In this document: one piece after another, positions 59,079-64,000 of the stretch | Layout: each line of letters opens with the position of its first letter | Numbering within the stretch: position 1 is the stretch's first letter | Origin: Meandrina meandrites | Lineage: Eukaryota > Cnidaria > Anthozoa > Scleractinia > Meandrinidae | Direction: 5' to 3' | Assembly: GCA_963693305.1 (NCBI GenBank) | Contig: OY855905.1 | Span: 33,682,750 to 33,746,749, forward strand | Length of the DNA: 64,000 nt | Translations under genes and position numbers: made by a program | The notes under the pieces: generated by a model | What the model was told of the DNA's origin: nothing | Databases searched by the model: none | The model's input: the letters and a program-made list of their open reading frames with translations, nothing else

Positions 59079-59280
59079 AGGCCCTGCCAGGGGGATGTCC
59101 CAGGTCGCTTGTCGGAATTTTAAAATGTCTCATGTCGGCGTTTTGTCAAGGCTACACAACGCTGTCGGAAATTTAGCAACATACATTTTGGCTTCGTCAG
59201 TCATTTGTCGCTATTTCGTTTGAGCGCTGTCCCTACATTTTGGCCCATGTCGCTTGTCAGAATTTACCCTGGCAGGGCCT
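59079..59280. mobile_element. 202-bp hAT MITE with perfect 8-bp target duplication
   Basis: The ends AGGCCCTGCCAGGG and CCCTGGCAGGGCCT are perfect inverted repeats. CTTTGGAG flanks both sides (59071-59078, 59281-59288). Internal repeats of GTCGCTTGTCGGAATTT continue the symmetry. An 8-bp duplication is the hAT signature. Confidence 0.92.
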
Positions 59281-60569
59281 CTTTGGAGCATGGATTATAT
59301 TAGAAAGTTTTGCAAATTAAAAATTCAATATTGGACACTTTGAACAATATTAAGATGCCAGCTATGATATGACAATGATATGTTTTGCTTAACGTGCCGT
59401 AAAGGAAACAGCCAGCTACTTTATGAACTTTTTAAATGCAAGCAAAAAAATACAGTACTTGAGCATAATGAACTCAACAAACTTTAGGAAGGAAATGGTG
59501 AAACATCTGCCAGTCGGCTTGAATGCAGCTTGCCAGGGATATACACATAAAAATGATCATTACTTCAAAATAAAGTGTCATCACTTTGTAGTACCGTTGT
59601 AATACTTTCTTAAAATATTAAGCTTACATGAAATCATTCTGATGGCACGTGAGCCAAGAAGAGTGTGCTACGAGTCACCGACAGACGAGGTAAAATTGGA
59701 CGAGGTAAAGTTGGACAGTGAAAATAATCAGAAATAATATGCAACTTTCGCTGACTTTTAAGCTTAGAATCCAATTTTTAAATTCAAATGCCCCAGCAAG
59801 CTATAAATATACATCAGCTACCGAGGGTATAGAAAAGCAATTAACATCACTTAACATATGCATGGTCTAAAATCTAAATCGAAAACTGTTTACTCTTCTG
59901 TCAGGATTCTCGCAAACAATCTGCACAAGGAGAGAGCCCGGCCGAAGACCGGAGAGAATATTCAAGCAAGATCGGATGCTGCTTTCATTTTGTGAATTTT
60001 TTGCAACTCATGCCAGTGCAGCGCTTGAGTTTTGTTTTATACCGGAATTCGTTCACCGAATAAAGTCAAAAATATTATCCTGGTTTCCGATCCCAAACGA
60101 ACCGCAAATAATTGCTTGCACTATTCTGGCTCGTGGGTAGTTACAAGAAAATTAAATTTTCAATCGAACAGCATAATTGTTCTGTAGCAAACAACCTGAC
60201 CAAACTACGACACATTGTAGATTTTAACTCCTTTCACTTCATCTTCTTACTTTGTACATCACCTCAAAAATAAGCACTATGTTTTCAAGATGAAAAGAGA
60301 TTACCAGAAATGTGGGAATACATTTTGTAGAGACCCATCACCTTAGCTAAATATTATGCCAAAGGTTTCGTATATCAACGATTTAGTTTACATTGATGGC
60401 TTTGAATTGTCTTCTAAATTCATATCAAATACCTTTCTTCTCCTGTCGACAAATCGGGAATGTCTTTTGAGTAAAAATAGTCAAAACGTCCTATCTAAAT
60501 ATCGATTTTCGATTTCTAAATCGACTACTAGATGATACAAACCACGCACATTACAAAATGCAGGCTTAC
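59281..60569. other. Intron 1, distal part
   Basis: No further exon or element found. Sequence becomes somewhat less AT-rich towards the putative first exon. Confidence 0.45.
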
Positions 60570-60785
60570 CGCTACCTGCCAAGGTGACCTAAACAGGACG
60601 CAAGCTCTGTCCAAACCTTTCCACCAATGCACTATATGAAGTACTGTTCTGGAGGGATAAAATTCCTTTCTCCAATTTGTTGCACCTAGTGCAATAAAGC
60701 TACTTGATCGGATTGTGTTCTTCGATGTTGTAAATTTTCTGGGAAAACAATCGGCCTCACAACGACTCAAAGTGGGAGACAACAA
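60570..60785 (-). other. PTPN13: Probable non-coding first exon (5' UTR) of the PTPN13-like gene
   Basis: On the minus strand the sequence CAGGTAGCG|gtaagcc gives a strong donor at 60568-60569. The region to the right is less AT-rich than the surrounding introns, as expected for a first exon. The right limit is a guess. Splicing to the acceptor at 55895-55896 would leave the ATG at 55871 as the first in-frame start of the KIND domain. Confidence 0.45.
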
Positions 60786-60880
60786 TAAATACTCGATTAT
60801 GATTGGCCAAAATAACGCACGTGACTATCTGATTCCACACCAATGAGTCATCGCCGCCATTTTGGCTCGCTTTTCAAACA
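60786..60880 (-). promoter_or_regulatory. Putative core promoter of the PTPN13-like gene with YY1-type motif
   Basis: The minus strand contains AAAATGGCGGC (60853-60863), a full match to the YY1 promoter consensus, plus an inverted CCAAT (ATTGG at about 60802) and CACGTGAC (about 60820). YY1 sites usually lie within tens of bases of the start of transcription. The combination next to the putative first exon supports a TATA-less promoter. Inferred. Confidence 0.4.
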
Positions 60881-61110
60881 CGGTTCGCCGACGCAAAATA
60901 CTGAAAAGCAACCTGTGAAATTAATGTTTACGTAAATAAATTAAAACGTAATTTTAATCCAGTTTTAAACAGGCAGTCATTGAAAGAAGAATACTTCAAA
61001 TAAAATATGGCAAATAATATTGAAGGGGTGATTTAGTTCTTACTGTATTCGATTTACCACAGGTAGCCCAAGCTCAAGCTCGATTAACGTCTCGCTACTG
61101 GCACGCACAG

Positions 61111-61386
61111 CAGGGGATCTAGGGGGAGGGTGCAGAGGGTACGGGTGTGCACCCTCCCCTGAGATGACCGAGCGCCTTTCGGTCTAATACAGCTGGTACT
61201 CTGCAAAAAATAAAGAAAAAAACTATGTGCTACCCCTCCTAAGAAAAATCCTGGATGTGCACCCCGCCCTTCACCCTGCGAGCAGAGCCCTTTCTTTTTC
61301 GCTAATAAACTGACGCGATTTATGCAGAGCCTCTATTTCTTCCCAATTCAAAAGAGGCTCTAAGAAAATCCTGGATCCGCCCCGCA
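61111..61386. mobile_element. Possible degraded hAT-like MITE
   Basis: The left CAGGGGATCTAGGGGGAGGG and right ATCCTGGATCCGCCCCG are imperfect inverted repeats. A second ATCCTGGATGTGCACCCC and a GGTGTGCACCCTCCCCTGAG lie inside, suggesting a nested or rearranged copy. Confidence 0.45.
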
Positions 61387-61839
61387 CAGAAGCTAACAGT
61401 CAAAATATAAGGATTCATTGGGGGGAATATATTAATAGCTGAATATTTAAACCTGAAAATACGAGCAAAGTTTAAATAAGAAATAGCTTACCTGCTTTTA
61501 ATTTAGTTGTTTTATTTTATTGTTTTTTTTTTTAATTTCAGTGTGGTTTCTGGTTCGATTTATGAGATGTATGGAAACAGTATAAGAAGCCCGGGGCGGG
61601 GAGTAGGGGTGTCGGTTTGTGCCGTTGGATGGCCAGGGTCACATTTTTCATTTCATTTCACATTTTAATTTTTCATTCATTTGGCAAATATTCCCCGTAT
61701 TTTGATTATAATCCAATCCAGACGATCCGATGATCTTTTGCTTTCTTCTACATCAAGGAGAAAGATCGAAATGAGGATATCATAGTATACGACGATCTGA
61801 GTGTAATTAATATTTAATTTTAATTTTACTTTTTAAAAT

Positions 61840-61905
61840 TGTCAAGCGCCTTTGAACTTATGGAAATGGCGCTATATAAATGATTATTATTATTATTATT
61901 ATTGA
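61840..61905 (+). mobile_element. SINE/LINE 3' tail with (ATT)n
   Basis: AAGCGCCTTTGAACTTATGG, then GGCGCTATATAAATGATT and an ATT array. This matches the 3' end of the SINE at 13454-13917 (GCGCATTGAGCATATGG, GCGCTATATAAAT, ATT array). The upstream part is not a recognisable head. Confidence 0.65.
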
Positions 61906-61914
61906 TATCATTCA

Positions 61915-62322
61915 GAATTAGCCATGTTCTAAACGAGCAGGGGACTGGGTACGAGCATATTTTCTCTTCGGTACAAACATTCAATATCGATTGAATTTAA
62001 AAATGGGGCACGTCATCTGAAAGAGCATCCAAAAATTAGTAAATTCACCAAATTTGATGGTTATTGGTTTAAACCCAAAGGCATGGTACACTTAGTATGG
62101 ATTGGAGGGACAGGCGTCCTCCAATCCATACTAAGCTCTCTTATTTTAAAAGTGTACCATGCCTTTGCGTTTAAACCAATAACCTATTTGGTGAATTTAC
62201 TAATTTTTGGATGCTCTTTCAGATGACGTGCCCCATTTTCAATTCAATTGATATTGAATGTTCGCACTAAGAAAAAATATGTTCGTACCCAGTCCCCTGC
62301 TCGTTTAGAACATGGCCAATTC
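61915..62322. mobile_element. 408-bp foldback element (near-perfect palindrome)
   Basis: The left arm from 61915 (GAATTAGCCATGTTCTAAAC) is mirrored by the right arm ending at 62322 (GTTTAGAACATGGCCAATTC). The symmetry continues through ACTGGGTACGA, GGGGCACGTCATCTGAAAGA and GGTTTAAAC to the centre CTTAGTATGGATTGGAGG / CCTCCAATCCATACTAAG near 62110. A few mismatches only; almost no loop. No target duplication seen. Confidence 0.88.
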
Positions 62323-62577
62323 GTTTACAAAGTTTGCAACCTGTCAGGACCTGGCAACCTGTAACAATCCGGTGTAACTTAGCAACGCTTTCACGAATGA
62401 TCAGATCAGGTGATGTCGTCACATTTCGTGGGCGGAGCCATATGCTACGAGGGGAGACTGGTTATTAGTTGGTTCTATTTTGAGTCGAGAGTGTGTTCAT
62501 TTACGTAGAACGTCTGGGAATTACGGAATTTTCTTCATTTCTGTATGCTATTCTTGTGAGTTCTACAACAATTAGCG

Positions 62578-62649
62578 ATGCCTAAGGACCAGACAGAAGT
62601 GAGCTGTTGTGTCAAGTACCTTCTCTTCTTTTTCAACGTGTTTTTCTGG
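62578..62649 (+). CDS. First coding exon of a tetraspanin
   Basis: ATG at 62578 encodes MPKDQTEVSCCVKY and then LLFFFNVFFW, stopped by a strong donor (TGG|gtaagt) at 62650. A short polar N terminus, a juxtamembrane Cys pair (palmitoylation) and the start of TM1 with K-Y-L-L-F-x-F-N-x-x-F-W are the hallmark of tetraspanins (CD151/CD9-type). The exon ends inside TM1, a usual intron position for this family. A GC-box-like GTGGGCGGAGCC lies at about 62430. No later exon is visible up to 64000. The gene is divergent from the PTPN13-like gene, about 1.8 kb away. Confidence 0.82.
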
Positions 62650-63251
62650 GTAAGTTTGTGCGACGAATATACGCATGATGGTGATTTGTTGACATGTAAT
62701 ACTACCGTACCTTCTTGTGAAAACGAATACGGCAAGACCTTACATAACTCCATGTCCTGATATTTTCTTTTGCCTGTTTACTTAACGTGATGTTACAAGT
62801 TTCCTTAACAAAATTTATTTCAGCAGTAGTACAACGTAAGTTGCCAAGACCCATTTCCGCTGTTATATTCATTTGGCAAGGAGCTATATCAACGCTTGAT
62901 GAATACAACATAAACTAATCGTTTGAAATTTATGTAGTTCTTAGAACACATTCAAGTTTCGTTCGGTTCCCGTGAATTGACCCACTTTAGGCGCATAAAG
63001 TAAGCTCAGTGAAAATGCTTCATATTAAACTTGAATGAACCTTAAAAGGCTTTTAAGGACAAGCACGAATTTCGTTTAATTTGTGAAAAATGCTTTGTTC
63101 TCATAAATTCAATATATTGCCCTGAACACGAAGCTTGTGTAGTTTGTTGTAAGCAGTCAAACTACAAGATTTTTCCTTCCATGAATGTTATTCTTAAATA
63201 TTGTACCTTCTATAACGGATTTTGAAAAACATTACTTACTATATAATTATT

Positions 63252-63267
63252 TGGGGGGGGGGGGGGG
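63252..63267 (+). repeat. Poly-G tract
   Basis: About 16 consecutive G. Such tracts are error-prone in sequencing and may form quadruplexes. Confidence 0.85.
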
Positions 63268-63564
63268 TATACATGTATTTTACAGTTTGTAGTATTTACA
63301 AATACCTTATATTACATGAAATATTCATGACACTTTAATTTTGCAATTGTCATCATTTAAAAAAAAAGGAAATTAAAGTGTTGCCAAAAATGAGTGTCGC
63401 AAATGCAAGATGACCTCCAAATTAATAAAATATTTTCAAAAGGAAGTTTTGATATCTGAGGCAGTTCCTTTGTTCTTATCAATACTGCTACCTTCTATGT
63501 CCACCACAAGCAACATCCATTCAAAGGCTCCTTGTAATTCTGTTGGACAAGCCACTTCACTTAC

Positions 63565-63642
63565 AGGGTCTTTGCGGATGTATCCATTCTCAGTATTGTC
63601 TCTACTGGTATCTCTGAACCTTCTTGTATAAATGGCGACCAT
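63565..63642 (-). CDS. Possible first exon of an unidentified minus-strand gene
   Basis: ATG at 63640-63642 in a good context (ACCGATGG) opens MVAIYTRRFRDTSRDNTENG, then YIRKDP, and ends at a strong donor (CCT|gtaagtg). The frame stays open 42 more codons past the donor. The peptide is not recognised and there is no partner exon in the window. It could be chance. Confidence 0.25.
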
Positions 63643-63859
63643 CGGTATGGAGTCCTTGATTGTGAATACTTGTTATTTATTCTCTAACAGTAAAATACAG
63701 TAATCTTTGATACTACCGACTCGACCGACTCCTAGTGCGCATGACCGTAACGCAATACATCGACACTACATCTCTCCTTTCCTCTGAATAATGAGTTAGG
63801 TAAAACTTAAAAAAACGAAAATCAACATGCTACTTCCTGAATCTATCAGTCCTGGTAAC

Positions 63860-64000
63860 GTTCACAAAAGTTATTTCCTTTGAGCAATTGATCTAAGCAA
63901 TGTCCAAGTAACACAGTCTTTGAAAAGTTCAGATAATGTTCACGCAATAATGTTCCTTTTCATTAAGCCATTGATTTCAGCAATGTTCAAGTAACATAGT
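63860..64000 (+). repeat. Tandem repeat, 78-bp period, cut by window end
   Basis: Units at 63860-63917 and 63938-64000 share GTTCAC, TTCCTTT, CA/CCATTGAT, AGCAATGT-CAAGTAACA-AGT. The array may continue past the window. Confidence 0.7.

Larger units (their letters stand above)
62650..64000. other. Presumed first intron of the tetraspanin gene
   Basis: AT-rich, with a poly-G tract (63252-63267), a possible minus-strand exon (63565-63642) and a 78-bp tandem repeat at the window edge. No tetraspanin TM2 or CCG-motif exon found. Confidence 0.45.

Overview
The window is eukaryotic DNA, AT-rich, and full of short DNA transposons and tRNA-derived SINEs. It holds one very large, many-exon gene on the minus strand. 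The gene architecture and repeat types suggest an anthozoan cnidarian, most likely a stony coral. That is inference from general pattern; no species is recognised. There is no prokaryotic operon structure, no CRISPR array and no rRNA.

Positions 1-10.6 kb are gene-poor. They hold the 3' end of a LINE (1-1394, RT Y-A-D-D motif, one in-frame stop), a minus-strand LINE relic (about 4540-4925), a 22-bp minisatellite beside a long (CT)n tract, and a 1760-bp sequence present twice in direct orientation (1503-3262 and 5928-7687, about nine substitutions and no indel by eye). The second copy runs straight into a 200-N assembly gap. A Tc1/mariner-type MITE lies at 9202-9644.

About 10.6-60.8 kb is one minus-strand gene that I read as the PTPN13 (PTP-BAS/PTP-BL) orthologue. 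I place 53 coding exons, nearly all with canonical splice sites and phases that agree across junctions, giving roughly 2,740 residues. Order from the N terminus: KIND (53.8-55.9 kb), Ser/Pro-rich linker, FERM (44.9-50.3 kb), linker, PDZ1 (32.7-35.6 kb), linker, PDZ2 and PDZ3 (28.3-29.9 kb), acidic linker, PDZ4 (25.7-26.3 kb), PDZ5 (24.3-25.1 kb), PDZ6 (22.6-23.9 kb), acidic linker (19.5-22.1 kb), and a C-terminal protein tyrosine phosphatase (10.6-18.9 kb) with intact WPD loop, P-loop and Q-loop. Six PDZ domains is one more than the five known in vertebrate PTPN13. A non-coding first exon lies near 60.6-60.8 kb with a YY1-type motif beside it. The protein would be a submembranous scaffold and phosphatase.

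The introns carry many mobile elements, several with exact target duplications. The most striking is a 1.9-kb element at 14898-16797 with two 790-bp inverted arms around the start of a P-loop (PIF1-like) helicase ORF, inside an intron of the phosphatase domain. Others are a pogo-like element split by a piggyBac-like MITE (31.3-32.6 kb), a SINE inserted in an older SINE (13.3-14.0 kb), and a 490-bp inverted-repeat element containing both a tRNA-like promoter and a 21-bp minisatellite (47.1-47.6 kb).

From 60.8 to 64 kb there is a head-to-head intergenic region with a 408-bp foldback element. Then comes the first coding exon of a plus-strand tetraspanin (62578-62649); its remaining exons are not seen and probably lie beyond the window.
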